Part shown: in pieces, positions 37,857 to 48,539 of the stretch | Layout of the letters: each line of letters begins with the position of its first letter | Numbering within the stretch: position 1 is the first letter of the stretch | Origin: CAADGL01 sp964643885 | GTDB lineage: Bacteria; Planctomycetota; Phycisphaerae; UBA1845; Fen-1342 | DNA length: 64,000 nt | Reading direction: 5' to 3' | Assembly (NCBI GenBank): GCA_964643885.1 | Contig: CAZXUI010000008.1 | Location: 1-64,000, forward strand | Translations under genes and position numbers: made by a program | The notes under the pieces: model-generated | The model's input: the letters and a program-made list of their open reading frames with translations, nothing else | Database searches by the model: none | Told to the model about the DNA's origin: nothing

Positions 37857-37873
37857 GCGGGAGTCTCGCCCGC
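37857..37873. repeat. Single copy of the GGGCGAGAC hairpin, reverse orientation
   Basis: On the - strand it reads GCGGGCGAGACTCCCGC, a 5-bp stem around CGAGACT, sharing the core GGGCGAGAC with the array at 26908-27000; the outer pair is G-C here instead of A-T. It lies between the convergent ends of carB and the ABC permease gene. Confidence 0.6.
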
Positions 37874-37980
37874 AACTCGCTCGGATCCGCCGTCGAGCTA
37901 TCCGCGCTCTGCGAGCCGTGATGCAGTATTCTCGACGAACTACACTGGATCCTGCGATTCGTTTGCCGCGCCCCCGGGGG

Positions 37981-39690
37981 TCAGGCTTCCATGCGCGAGA
38001 AGTGATGGCCGCCGACGGCCAGGGCGCCCGCTGCGACGAAAAATCCCAGCGCGACCAGGCCGGAGACCATGTACCAGCCCTCCCGCGTGAGGAAGTCGGG
38101 CAGCGAGAGCGCCTGCGTGCCGCGCATTTCGGTCAGGGTCAGCACGGCCATGCCGGCCATCTCGAGCGTGACGAAGAGCATGCTGGCGATGAGGTTGAAG
38201 GTTCCGCCGAAGCCGGAGGCGATGCGTGCGGGATTGCGCTGGCCGAGGACGGGGAAGCGCGCGCCCAGGCCGATGGCCAGGCCGGACAGCCCGACGCAGA
38301 CGGAGATGCAGATGGCGATGTTGACGAAGCACCAGAGGCTCGGCAGCTCGAGCATGTAGACGGCCAGGCCCATGACGCCGCAGGCCGACAGGCCGGTCAG
38401 CGCCAGGGCGAAGAGGAACTTGATCAGCAGCAGGGTGATGCGGCGCAGCGGCAGCAGCTCGAGCAGCCAGAGCTGCTGGCTCTCGAGCGAGAGCAGCGGG
38501 AAGACGAAGCGGCTGGTGAAGGTCGCCAGGATCAGGCTGACGGTTGTGAGATTCAGAAACGTCATCAGGCTCTTGGTGCCGGGGTGCGAGATGTCGAGCG
38601 GCAGGCGGCGCAGGTTGATCACGTAGAGCAGCAGCAGGCCGAACATGATGCCCATCTGGGTCCACTGCTTGGCGTCGCGGGCGAAGTGCCGCACGTCCTT
38701 GAGCAGGACCCGGGCGAGCCGGCGTGAGAGGAAGAGCCGCGTGGGCAGGCAGACGAGCTCGGTCGCCCAGCCGCGGCGGATGATGGGCGAGTAGCGGCCC
38801 TGCGCGGCGCGGCTGTAGGCCTCGCCCCAGGTGGCGCCGAGGATATTGACCGTCAGCCAGGAGACGAACATGGCGTTGCCGACGACGATCGCCAGATAGA
38901 ACAGACTGCGGCCGACGTCGCGCTCGATGGCGGCGACGATGCCCATCGCGGTCCAGGTGCTGGGGATCAGCGGCTGACGGGCGACGGAGAGTTGCCGCAT
39001 CAGCGTGGGCAGCCACTGCTCGGACTGGTCGGTGGTGCGCGAGAGCGAGGCCAGCCAGTAGGCGGCGACGAGGACGAGGATCGTGCCCGAGAGCAGGGCG
39101 ATGCTGAGCGGGCGGCGCGGAGCCCACATGGCGACGGCCCAGGCGGCCAGCAGACCGATGCAGGCGGGGATGGCGACGAAGCCGAGGAAGTGCGCCAGGA
39201 AAAGCGGGTAGTAGAACCAGCGCACCTGCGAATTCTCCGCCACGGCGAGCATGAGCGGCACGCCGAGCAGCAGAAACGACCAGCTCGAGAGAAACATCCC
39301 CTCGATCCATTTGACGAGGACGACCTGGCGCGGGTTGAGCGGCATGCTGAGCAGGTGGCCGGCCTCGCTGCGGCCGAAGAGCGTGCTGAAGGTGAGCAGG
39401 GCGTTGGAGAAGGCGAGCATGACGGCCAGGACGAGGAAGAAATGGACGAAGATGTGCTGATCGGCGACGACGGCGACCAGGCCCCAGCTGCGGACGTGGC
39501 GCAGGACGAACTCGAGCAGGAGATAGAGCGCGGCCCAGATCAGCCCGAGCAGGATGAGTACGGAGAGCGTCCGCCAGGGGGCGTCGCGGAGCTGCTGATC
39601 GAGCAGGTTGCGAAGCTGAAGCGCGCGGCAGCGGGCCAGAACGACGGCATCCGGCAGGCGCAGGCGGCGCTGCGGGGCGGCCGCGCTCAC
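37981..39690 (-). CDS. ABC-2 type transporter permease
   Basis: 569 residues with about a dozen membrane helices (for example TLSVLILLGLIWAALYLLLE, FVHFFLVLAVMLAFSNALLT, LSIALLSGTILVLVAAYWLA). This is the membrane partner of an ABC exporter of the ABC-2 group. It overlaps the ATPase gene by 4 bases (39687-39690), so they are one operon. The exported substrate is unknown. Confidence 0.82.
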   Translation of the reverse strand: MSAAAPQRRLRLPDAVVLARCRALQLRNLLDQQLRDAPWRTLSVLILLGLIWAALYLLLEFVLRHVRSWGLVAVVADQHIFVHFFLVLAVMLAFSNALLTFSTLFGRSEAGHLLSMPLNPRQVVLVKWIEGMFLSSWSFLLLGVPLMLAVAENSQVRWFYYPLFLAHFLGFVAIPACIGLLAAWAVAMWAPRRPLSIALLSGTILVLVAAYWLASLSRTTDQSEQWLPTLMRQLSVARQPLIPSTWTAMGIVAAIERDVGRSLFYLAIVVGNAMFVSWLTVNILGATWGEAYSRAAQGRYSPIIRRGWATELVCLPTRLFLSRRLARVLLKDVRHFARDAKQWTQMGIMFGLLLLYVINLRRLPLDISHPGTKSLMTFLNLTTVSLILATFTSRFVFPLLSLESQQLWLLELLPLRRITLLLIKFLFALALTGLSACGVMGLAVYMLELPSLWCFVNIAICISVCVGLSGLAIGLGARFPVLGQRNPARIASGFGGTFNLIASMLFVTLEMAGMAVLTLTEMRGTQALSLPDFLTREGWYMVSGLVALGFFVAAGALAVGGHHFSRMEA

Positions 39691-40541
39691 GACGCGGCTC
39701 CGAGCCGGCCGTCGCCGTCGCCGCCGCCGGGGGGCGCGGCGGCCGAATCGGTAAGGCGGAGGAAGATGTCCTCCAGGCGGGCGTCGGCCGCGGTCTCGCG
39801 GCGGAGCTGCGCGAGCGTGCCCAGCGCGATCAGCCGGCCGGAAAGCAGAATGCCGATGCGATCCGCATGCGTCTCGGCGATATCGAGCGTGTGCGTGCTC
39901 ATGAAGACCGTGCCGCCGGCGTCGGCCAGCTCGCGGAAGATCGTCTTGATGACCCGCACGGTTCGCGGGTCGAGGCCGATGATCGGCTCGTCAACGACCA
40001 GCACACGCGGGGAGTGAATCAGCGCCGCGGCCAGCGCCACCTTCTGCTTCATGCCGTGGCTGTAGGACTCGGTGAGATGGTCGAGAAAGCCGCCCATGTC
40101 GAGTCGAAAGGTGAGCTCTTCGAGCCGCCGGTCAGCCACGGCCGGGGGGACGCCGTACATGTCGCGCGTGAAATGGATGAACTCGCGCCCGGTGAGCTTG
40201 TCGTAGAGAAAGGGCTGATCCGGGACGTACGCCAGGTGCTGCTTGGCGCGCCGCCCGTCGGTGGCCATGTCGTAGCCGCAGACGCTGACGGTTCCGGTAT
40301 CCGGCCGGAGCAGGCCGGTGGTCATTTTCAGCGTGGTCGTCTTTCCGGCGCCGTTGGGGCCGAGGAATGCGAAGACCTCGCCGGCGAGCAGGTCGAGGCT
40401 GAGGTCGCGGACGGCCGGTTTGCGGCCGTAGCGCTTGGAGACGCCGCGCAGACTGACGATGTGCTCGTCCGCCGGCCGGAGGGTCGCCCCGGGCGCGTGC
40501 GGCTGGGTTCGCTGGAGGGCGTCGGTTTCCGCGCTGCTCAT
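39687..40541 (-). CDS. ABC transporter ATP-binding protein
   Basis: 284 residues. Walker A GPNGAGKTT (61-69), signature region SYSHGMKQKVALAAAL, Walker B VLVVDEPIIGLD and an H-loop MSTHTLD. The CcmA/drug-exporter type pairs with ABC-2 permeases, and the permease gene overlaps it by 4 bases downstream. It energises export across the inner membrane. The signature is SHGMKQK rather than SGGQ, a common variant of this subgroup. The gene also overlaps the upstream secreted-protein gene by 4 bases (ATGA). Confidence 0.9.
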   Translation of the reverse strand: MSSAETDALQRTQPHAPGATLRPADEHIVSLRGVSKRYGRKPAVRDLSLDLLAGEVFAFLGPNGAGKTTTLKMTTGLLRPDTGTVSVCGYDMATDGRRAKQHLAYVPDQPFLYDKLTGREFIHFTRDMYGVPPAVADRRLEELTFRLDMGGFLDHLTESYSHGMKQKVALAAALIHSPRVLVVDEPIIGLDPRTVRVIKTIFRELADAGGTVFMSTHTLDIAETHADRIGILLSGRLIALGTLAQLRRETAADARLEDIFLRLTDSAAAPPGGGDGDGRLGAAS

Positions 40542-41374
40542 CGTTCGTAGACCGGGTCGGGGTCCTCGTGGAATTCGCGTTCGTTGTAGGGCTCATCCAC
40601 GAGGATGAGCGTTCCGAACAAAGGCAGTTCGACCTCCTGTCGAATCACCCTGCCGCCGGCCGTGACCCAAGCCTTCACCTTATGCGATTCGACCCGGAAT
40701 ACGTCAACCATTTCGCCGAGATGCTTGATCTGCTCCTCGGCCACGACGCGGACGAGCACGGAGGAGGTTTCGACGAGGTTGTTGGTCAGGCCGGGCATCA
40801 GCTTGCTGAGCGGGTCGATCAGCTCGAGCCGCCAGGTGCGGCCGACAAAGAGGTTCGGGAGCGTGTCGAAGGGGCGGATGACGTCGCCGAGAGCGCGCGT
40901 GGCCTCGGCCGGAAGCGTCAGCTTGCCGATCTGGTCGCCGACCTGCCACTGCATGGGGAACTCGGGGGCGCCGAAGGATTCGCCCTCCAGGACGATCGGA
41001 ACACCCAGGCCGTCGACGCGGAGGTTGAGCTTGTCGAGGCGGCCGTCCTTGGTGTAGGCCAGCGAGCTGCGCACGAGGACTTCGGGAGTGCTCACGCCGC
41101 CCGGCAGGGCGATCGGCCAGAGGTGCGTGCGGACGCGGACGTTGACCAGGTCGCCGAGCGGGCGGGCCTGCATCCAGCTCGCGCCGATCCGGTGACCGTG
41201 CTGGTTGTAGATGCCGACCTGGACGCGAAGGATCTGTCCGGGCTCGAGCTTGAGGGCCTCGATGCGGGGCGGGTCTCCGGCGAACCAGCCTGGAACGACA
41301 TCGGTGATGATCAGTGCCGTGTTGGCACTGAGCATGCAGGCGATGCAGAGGATGCCGATCCAGCGATTCACCAT
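40538..41374 (-). CDS. Membrane-anchored protein of an ABC exporter operon
   Basis: 278 residues. An N-terminal membrane helix or signal anchor (WIGILCIACMLSANTALIITDVV) is followed by a beta-rich domain of about 240 residues outside the cytoplasm. No enzymatic motif is visible. It is the first gene of a three-gene operon with the ABC ATPase and permease (ATGA overlap), so it may deliver or receive the exporter's substrate or sense membrane state; this is inference from position. The ATG at 41374 is preferred over one 39 bases upstream because the membrane helix then starts directly. Confidence 0.7.
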   Translation of the reverse strand: MVNRWIGILCIACMLSANTALIITDVVPGWFAGDPPRIEALKLEPGQILRVQVGIYNQHGHRIGASWMQARPLGDLVNVRVRTHLWPIALPGGVSTPEVLVRSSLAYTKDGRLDKLNLRVDGLGVPIVLEGESFGAPEFPMQWQVGDQIGKLTLPAEATRALGDVIRPFDTLPNLFVGRTWRLELIDPLSKLMPGLTNNLVETSSVLVRVVAEEQIKHLGEMVDVFRVESHKVKAWVTAGGRVIRQEVELPLFGTLILVDEPYNEREFHEDPDPVYER

Positions 41375-41423
41375 CGGACGCCGTCCGAAGCCCCCTGCGG
41401 CGGCGTGCCGCAAGCAGCACCGT

Positions 41424-41453
41424 ATTGTATGAGGCGTGCGGAAGCCGGGTCAA
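41424..41453 (-). promoter_or_regulatory. Strong candidate promoter of the ABC exporter operon
   Basis: On the - strand TTGACC at 41453-41448, an 18-nt spacer and TACAAT at 41429-41424, each matching the sigma70 consensus at 5 of 6 positions. Transcription would start near 41417, about 43 nt before the ATG at 41374. Confidence 0.6.
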
Positions 41454-41663
41454 CGCAAAGGGCTGCGCCGCCGGCCGGTGCGGGCGCCCGCGATCCGCAC
41501 GGCCGCGGGCTGGCGCAGAAGTGATACCCGGGAGGTCGCAATCGGCGGCGGTCTGGTCTAAGATTCCCGGTTCGAAGGTGGCCGATAACACGGACCGGCG
41601 AGGTGCCGAAGCGGTCCGCGCAGCGCCTGGCGAGTTGAAAGTTGCGAAAGCGGCGGCGCGCCC

Positions 41664-41691
41664 TTGACCGAGCGGCGCGACTCCCTATGAT
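41664..41691 (+). promoter_or_regulatory. Promoter-like element overlapping the assigned start of actA
   Basis: TTGACC at 41664-41669, a 16-nt spacer and TATGAT at 41686-41691; both hexamers match at 5 of 6. The -10 contains the ATG used as the actA start (41687). If this promoter is real, translation must begin downstream, where no ATG, GTG or TTG is in frame before the first membrane helix. Confidence 0.45.
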
Positions 41692-42379
41692 CCGCCGCAA
41701 CAATCCGAGAAAGGACTGTACAGCAATCAGCCCGTTCGAGTTTCCAACCTGGATCAACAGCCTGCGAACGGCTGTTGCGGCGGGAGGCGGTATCGCGGCT
41801 CTTTACGCCGCGGGGATCGTCTATTTCGGCTTTTCGCCCTACGCGACTGACGTCGGCTACATGCCGGTCCAGCCCGTGCCGTACAGCCACGCCGTGCACG
41901 TGGGCAAGCTGGGGCTCGACTGCCGCTACTGCCACACGACCGTGGAAGACTCCGCCCACGCCTCGATTCCGCCGACGCAGGTGTGCCTCGGCTGCCACGC
42001 GAACATCAAGCGGAACGACAGCCCGAAGCTCAAGCTCGTGCAGGACTCGTACGCCAAGGGGGAGGCGATCCCCTGGGTGCGGGTGCATGACCTGCCGGAC
42101 TATGCGTATTTCAACCACAGCGCGCACGTGCGCCGCGGCGTGGGCTGCGTGAGCTGCCACGGCCGGATCGACCGGATGGAGGTCGTCTACCAGGCCGAGC
42201 CGCTGAGCATGGGGTGGTGCCTGGAGTGTCACCGGAATCCGGAGCGGTATCTGCGGCCGGTCGAGGAAGTGACGAACATGACGTGGGCTCCGCCGATCGA
42301 GCAGGAGGAGTTCGGGCGGCAGCTCATCAGCCGGTACAACATCAATCCTTCGCAGGACTGTTCGACATGCCATCGGTAG
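41687..42379 (+). CDS. actA: Alternative Complex III subunit ActA, pentaheme cytochrome c
   Basis: 230 residues. One N-terminal membrane helix (AVAAGGGIAALYAAGIVYF) and five CxxCH heme sites: CRYCH, CLGCH, CVSCH, CLECH and CSTCH, the number known for ActA of Rhodothermus marinus. ActA carries electrons from the iron-sulphur subunit ActB to the c-type cytochromes. First gene of a contiguous act-cox cluster. The ATG at 41687 sits inside a -10-like hexamer; an ATC at 41726 with AAAGGA 10 bases upstream would give an N-terminus (ISPFEFPTWINSLR) similar to related proteins, so the true start is uncertain. Confidence 0.9.
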   Translation: MIRRNNPRKDCTAISPFEFPTWINSLRTAVAAGGGIAALYAAGIVYFGFSPYATDVGYMPVQPVPYSHAVHVGKLGLDCRYCHTTVEDSAHASIPPTQVCLGCHANIKRNDSPKLKLVQDSYAKGEAIPWVRVHDLPDYAYFNHSAHVRRGVGCVSCHGRIDRMEVVYQAEPLSMGWCLECHRNPERYLRPVEEVTNMTWAPPIEQEEFGRQLISRYNINPSQDCSTCHR

Positions 42380-42392
42380 CTGGGGGCCGACG

Positions 42393-45300
42393 ATGCTGAG
42401 TGATCTGGGCGGCAAGGCGTACTGGCGCAGCCTGGATGAGCTTGCGGACGCGCCCGAGTTTCGCGCGCGGCTGGAGCGCGAGTTTCCGGAATTCGCGCCG
42501 CTGCTGTCGGGCACGTCGCGGCGGCAATTCCTGAAGCTGATGGGCGCGTCGCTGGCGCTGGGCGGGCTGACGGCCTGCCGCTGGCCGCAGGAGACGATCG
42601 TTCCGTACGTGCGGCGGCCGGCGGGGCGGACGCCGGGCGTGCCGGTTCAATACGCGACGACGTTCGAGCTGGGCGGGGCCGGCATCGGTGTGCTGGCCAG
42701 CAGCTTCGACGGCCGGCCGATCAAGCTGGAGGGCAACCCGCTCCACCCGGGCAGCCGGGGGGCGAGCAGCGCTATCATGCAGGCGGCGATCCTGGAGATG
42801 TATGACCCGGACCGCAGCATCTCGATCCGTGTGCGGCGCGAGACGGGGCCCGCGCAGGCGACCTTCGATCAGTTCGACATTTTCGCCAACGAGCACTTTC
42901 TCGCTCTTCGTACCAGTGGCGGGACCGGGCTGCGCGTGCTCAGCGAGACGTCGAGCTCGCCCACGCTCGCGGCACTCAAGAAGCGCTTCGCGGCCGTCTT
43001 TCCGCAGGCACGCTGGTACGAGTACGAGCCGATCTCGTTCGACAATGAGCGGGCGGGCACGCTGACGGCCTTCGGCGCGGCGTGGCGGCCGCAGTATCGC
43101 TTCGATCAGGCGGACGTGATCGTCTGTCTGGATGCCGACCCGCTGCTGACGCACCCGGCCGCGCTGCAATACACGCGCGATTTCGCCTCGCGCCGCACCG
43201 CCGGCGACGAGCATCACACGATGTGCCGGCTGTATGCGGTGGAATCGGGCGTCTCGCTGACGGGCAGCAACGCGGATCATCGCTACGCGGTTCGCAGCAG
43301 CCAGATTCCGCAGGTGCTCGTGGAGCTGTGCCGGCAGCTTGCGGCCCTGGGCGTGAATGTGCCGGTAGACCTGGCCGCGGTGGCCGGGTCGGAGCGCGAG
43401 TCGCGCTTCCGCTTCGTCGAGCGGATCGCGCGCGATCTGGCGGATCATCGCGGTCGGGCGGTGCTGCTGGCGGGGCCGGGTCAGCCGCCGGCCGTGCACG
43501 CCGTCGTGCATCTGCTGAACAACTCGCTCGGCAGCATCGGCGGGCCGGTGCAGTACACCGAGTCGCCGGATGCGCAGCGCCAGTCGCACGCGGACGCGAT
43601 CGCCACGCTGGCCGACGAGATGAGCAGCGGGGCGGTCAGCACGCTGGTCATCCTGGGCGGCAACCCGGTCTACAACGCGCCGGCCGACGTGGATTTCGCC
43701 ACGGCGCTGGGCAAGGTGGCCACCTCGATTCACCTTTCGCTCTATCGCGACGAGACGTCGTCGCTGTGCACGTGGCATGTGCCGCGGGCGCATTTCCTCG
43801 AGGCGTGGGGCGATGCGGGGGCGTACGACGGCACCTATTCGCTGGTTCAGCCGCTGATCGAGCCGCTCTACGGCGGGCGGACGGTGATCGAGCTGGTGGC
43901 GCAGATGACCGGCGAGGCCGTCACGCGCGGCTACGAGCTGGTGCGGAAGACTTTCAAGGAGCTTCACGCCGCCGGGTTGGATGGCGACGCATTCGAGCGG
44001 GCCTGGCGCAAGGCGCTGCATGACGGCGTGGTGGCCGGTTCGGCCGCGAAGCTCGCCTCGCCGACGATTTCGGCCGCGGCGTGGGGTTCGGCGGTGCGGG
44101 GGCTGGCGGAGCAGTCGCCGGCCGCTTCGGGCGACGAGTTCGAGGTCGTGTTCGCGGCCGATTCGAAGGTCTATGACGGGCGCTTCGCGAACAACGGCTG
44201 GTTGCAGGAGCTGCCGGACCCGCTGACGAAGCTGACGTGGGACAATGCGGCGCTGATCTCGCCGGCCGATGCGCGGCGGCTGGGTGTGGATCGAAACGGG
44301 CGGATGCTGCGAGTCAGTGTGGGCGGGCAGTCGCTGACGCTGCCGGCGTATGTGCTGCCGGGGCATGCGGTGGGCGTCGTGACGCTGCCGCTGGGGTATG
44401 GGCGGCGCGAGTCGGCGGGCGCCGTGGCGGGCGGCGTGGGGTTCAACACCTATTCGCTGCGGTCTCGGTCGGGCTGGTGGGTGGCGCGGGGGGCTCAGGT
44501 CTCGCGAACCGACGGGCTGCACGTGCTGGCGACCACGCAGGATCACCACGCGATGGAGTCGGAGGTCGGAACCGCCCAGACGCAGAAGCGGATTCCGGCG
44601 CTCTTCCGCGAGGGTACGCTCGACGAGTATCGCGCGTATCTGGCGCACGGGGCGGGGCACAGCGGCCAGGCGGGTGGGCACGGAGCAGGCGACGGTCACA
44701 ACGGGGCCCAGTCCGGTCACGGCGCTGCGGATGCGATGAAGGCCGAGAACGGCAAGAAGGGGCATCAGGGGAACTTCGCCGTGTTCGCGTCGCGCGGGAC
44801 GGTGCATCCGTTGCCGCTGGTGCAGCCGTTCGGGTCGCTGGTGTTCAGCGACGCGCCGCGCTGGGCGATGGCGATCGACCTGAGCCGCTGCACGGGCTGC
44901 GCGGCGTGCGTGGTCGCGTGCCAGGCTGAGAACAACATTCCCGTCGTCGGCAAGGACGAGGTGCTGGTCGGCCGCGAGATGCACTGGATCCGCATCGACC
45001 GCTACTTCCGCGGCGATCCCGACGATCCGCAGGTCGTGCATCAGCCGGTCACCTGCCACCAGTGCGAGAACGCGCCGTGCGAGCAGGTCTGCCCCGTGGC
45101 GGCGACGGTGCACGACGAGCAGGGCCTGAACGTGATGGTCTACAACCGCTGCATCGGCACGCGGTACTGCTCGAACAACTGTCCCTACAAGGTGCGGCGG
45201 TTCAACTGGTTCTTCAATCACCACGGCCCGGCGCATCCGCGCTCCAGGAAGCTAGGCGGGCCGACGGTGTTCATGACGCTGAACATCAAGGAGCACTCGA

Positions 45301-45701
45301 CCATGCAGCCGCAGCAGCGGCTGACGGAGCTCGAGAAGCTGCGGATGAATCCGAACGTGACCGTCCGCAGCCGCGGCGTGATGGAGAAGTGCACCTTCTG
45401 CGTGCAGCGGATCGAGAAGGCCAAGATCGCCGCGCGGAACGCGGAGGTCTCGCCGATCGCGACGGCGGCCGCACCGGTGCTGGCGGACGGCTCGGTGACG
45501 CCGGCTTGCGCCGAGGCGTGTCCGGCCGAGGCGATCCTCTTCGGCGATCTGCGGGATGAGAAGAGCCGCGTGGCGGCGCTGCACGGGCATGAGCGCTCCT
45601 ATGCGATGCTCGAGGAGCTGAATGTCCGGCCGCGGTTGAAGTACCTGGCCAAGCTGCGGAACACGGCGGGGGGCGCGGCGCTGGAACACGTGAGCGGTTG
45701 A
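42393..45701 (+). CDS. actB: Alternative Complex III subunit ActB, molybdopterin-like and iron-sulphur fusion
   Basis: 1102 residues. A Tat signal SRRQFLKLMGASLALGG at ~42-58 marks export. Residues ~60-830 resemble molybdopterin oxidoreductases but, as is usual for ActB, no cofactor is expected. Residues ~835-1080 are the iron-sulphur domain with four cysteine clusters: CTGCAACVVACQ, CHQCENAPCEQVCP, CIGTRYCSNNCP and CTFCVQ...CAEACP, for three [4Fe-4S] and one [3Fe-4S] in characterised relatives. It sits on the outside with ActC and passes electrons from quinol to ActA. A His/Gly-rich linker (GHSGQAGGHGAGDGHNGAQ) joins the two parts. Confidence 0.93.
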   Translation: MLSDLGGKAYWRSLDELADAPEFRARLEREFPEFAPLLSGTSRRQFLKLMGASLALGGLTACRWPQETIVPYVRRPAGRTPGVPVQYATTFELGGAGIGVLASSFDGRPIKLEGNPLHPGSRGASSAIMQAAILEMYDPDRSISIRVRRETGPAQATFDQFDIFANEHFLALRTSGGTGLRVLSETSSSPTLAALKKRFAAVFPQARWYEYEPISFDNERAGTLTAFGAAWRPQYRFDQADVIVCLDADPLLTHPAALQYTRDFASRRTAGDEHHTMCRLYAVESGVSLTGSNADHRYAVRSSQIPQVLVELCRQLAALGVNVPVDLAAVAGSERESRFRFVERIARDLADHRGRAVLLAGPGQPPAVHAVVHLLNNSLGSIGGPVQYTESPDAQRQSHADAIATLADEMSSGAVSTLVILGGNPVYNAPADVDFATALGKVATSIHLSLYRDETSSLCTWHVPRAHFLEAWGDAGAYDGTYSLVQPLIEPLYGGRTVIELVAQMTGEAVTRGYELVRKTFKELHAAGLDGDAFERAWRKALHDGVVAGSAAKLASPTISAAAWGSAVRGLAEQSPAASGDEFEVVFAADSKVYDGRFANNGWLQELPDPLTKLTWDNAALISPADARRLGVDRNGRMLRVSVGGQSLTLPAYVLPGHAVGVVTLPLGYGRRESAGAVAGGVGFNTYSLRSRSGWWVARGAQVSRTDGLHVLATTQDHHAMESEVGTAQTQKRIPALFREGTLDEYRAYLAHGAGHSGQAGGHGAGDGHNGAQSGHGAADAMKAENGKKGHQGNFAVFASRGTVHPLPLVQPFGSLVFSDAPRWAMAIDLSRCTGCAACVVACQAENNIPVVGKDEVLVGREMHWIRIDRYFRGDPDDPQVVHQPVTCHQCENAPCEQVCPVAATVHDEQGLNVMVYNRCIGTRYCSNNCPYKVRRFNWFFNHHGPAHPRSRKLGGPTVFMTLNIKEHSTMQPQQRLTELEKLRMNPNVTVRSRGVMEKCTFCVQRIEKAKIAARNAEVSPIATAAAPVLADGSVTPACAEACPAEAILFGDLRDEKSRVAALHGHERSYAMLEELNVRPRLKYLAKLRNTAGGAALEHVSG

Positions 45702-45750
45702 GCAGCATGGCGGCCCGCAGCGCAGCGCGCTGTGGGCGGCGGGAAACGGC

Positions 45751-47195
<1,445 letters not shown>

Positions 47196-47199
<4 letters not shown>

Positions 47200-48530
47200 A
47201 TCAGTCAACCGCCACCGTCCCTGAGTCGCACGTCGTCCGCTCGACGTTGGCCGACGGCCGGCTGCACAGCGTGATGGTCGAGTTCGAGGGACCGGCCGAG
47301 CTGAAAGCCGCCGCCCGGCGCATCCGCGACGCCGGCTTCACGCGCTGGGACACGCACTCGCCCTTCCCCGTGCACGGGATCGACGAGGCGATGGGCATCC
47401 GCATGACGAAGCTGCCCTACGTCGTCTTCGGCGTCGGGGCGCTCGGCACGCTGACGGGCATCGCGCTACAGTGGTGGGCCAACGCCTCGGGCGCCGGCAC
47501 CGCCGAGGCGATCAAGCAGGCCGTGCCGAACTTCGTGCAGGGCTATCCGTTCATCGTCAGCGGCAAGCCGTACTTCAGCCTGCCGGCGAATATCCCGATC
47601 ATCTTCGAGCTGACGGTCCTCTTCTCGGCCTTCGCCGCCTTCCTGGGCATGCTGGTGGCCAACAACCTGCCGCTGCATCATCACGCCCTGCTGCGCAACG
47701 TCCGCTTCCGCCGCGTCACGAGCGACCGCTTCTTCCTCGTGGTCGAGGCGGCCGATCCGAAGTTCAGCCGCGCCAACACGCCCCAGCTCCTGCATTCGCT
47801 CGGCGGCACCGCCTGCGAGGAGGTCTACGAGCCGCCGCCGGACGTGCCGCCGCGGCGTCTGGTGACGCGGCTGACCATCGTCATCGCGCTGTTCCTGATG
47901 ATTCCGCCGGTCGTGATCGGCTACGCCCGCGTGGCCAAGAAGAGCGAGCCGCGGATTCACATCATCCAGGACATGGACAACCAGGAGCGCTATAAGGCCC
48001 AGCAGGCCAGCCCGCTGTTCGCCGACGGCCGGGCGATGCGGCCGCTGGTCGAGGGGACGGTCGCGCGGGGCGAGCTGCGGGACGACGAGCACTTCTATCT
48101 GGGGCTGGTCGATGGGCAGTTCGCGACGGATTACCCGACGCACCGGCCCGACGTACAGATCACGGAGGCATTCCTGGCCCGCGGTCGGGACAAGTTCGTG
48201 ATTCACTGTGCGCCGTGCCACGGGCTGGACGGCTCGGGCAACGGCCGGGTGAACCAGCGGGCGATCGAGCTGGCCGAGCCGGGCTGGGTCCAGGCGGCGT
48301 CGCTGTATGACGATGAGCGGATGACGCGGCCGGTGGGGCACATCTTCAACACGATCACGAACGGCATCCGGACGATGCCGCCGTACGGGGAGATGATCCG
48401 CGAGGCGGACCGCTGGGCGATCGTGGCGTATGTGCGGGCGCTTCAGCGGGCCGCGCGTCCGGATGCGGGCGACGCGGCGGGCGACGCGGCGGCGGGCGGC
48501 GGTGCGGCCGGGTCCGGCGGGGGAGAGTGA
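47196..48530 (+). CDS. Alternative Complex III ActD-ActE fusion (DUF3341 plus cytochrome c)
   Basis: 444 residues. Residues ~20-190 are ActD (DUF3341): a soluble ferredoxin-like part (SVMVEFEGPAELKAAARRIR) and two membrane helices (VVFGVGALGTLTGIALQW and IIFELTVLFSAFAAFLGML). A further membrane helix (RLTIVIALFLMIPPVVIGYA) leads to a monoheme cytochrome c domain with CAPCHG and axial Met in IRTMPPYGEM, corresponding to ActE. In Rhodothermus marinus these are two separate subunits, so here they are fused. The start is GTG at 47196, with AAGGAGG 9 bases upstream and overlap with the actC stop. Tail is Gly/Ala-rich. Confidence 0.9.
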
Positions 48531-48539
48531 GCGAACAAC

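Noticed and set aside
42342..45236. 964-codon - strand frame opposite actB
   Set aside because: Same kind of shadow: low-complexity Arg/His/Val-rich product, no start signal, and actB on the other strand has Tat and iron-sulphur motifs.
42393..45701. ActB considered as an active molybdopterin enzyme
   Set aside because: The adjacent ActA, ActC, ActD-E and ActF genes identify it as the ActB subunit, whose molybdopterin-like domain has no cofactor in characterised complexes.
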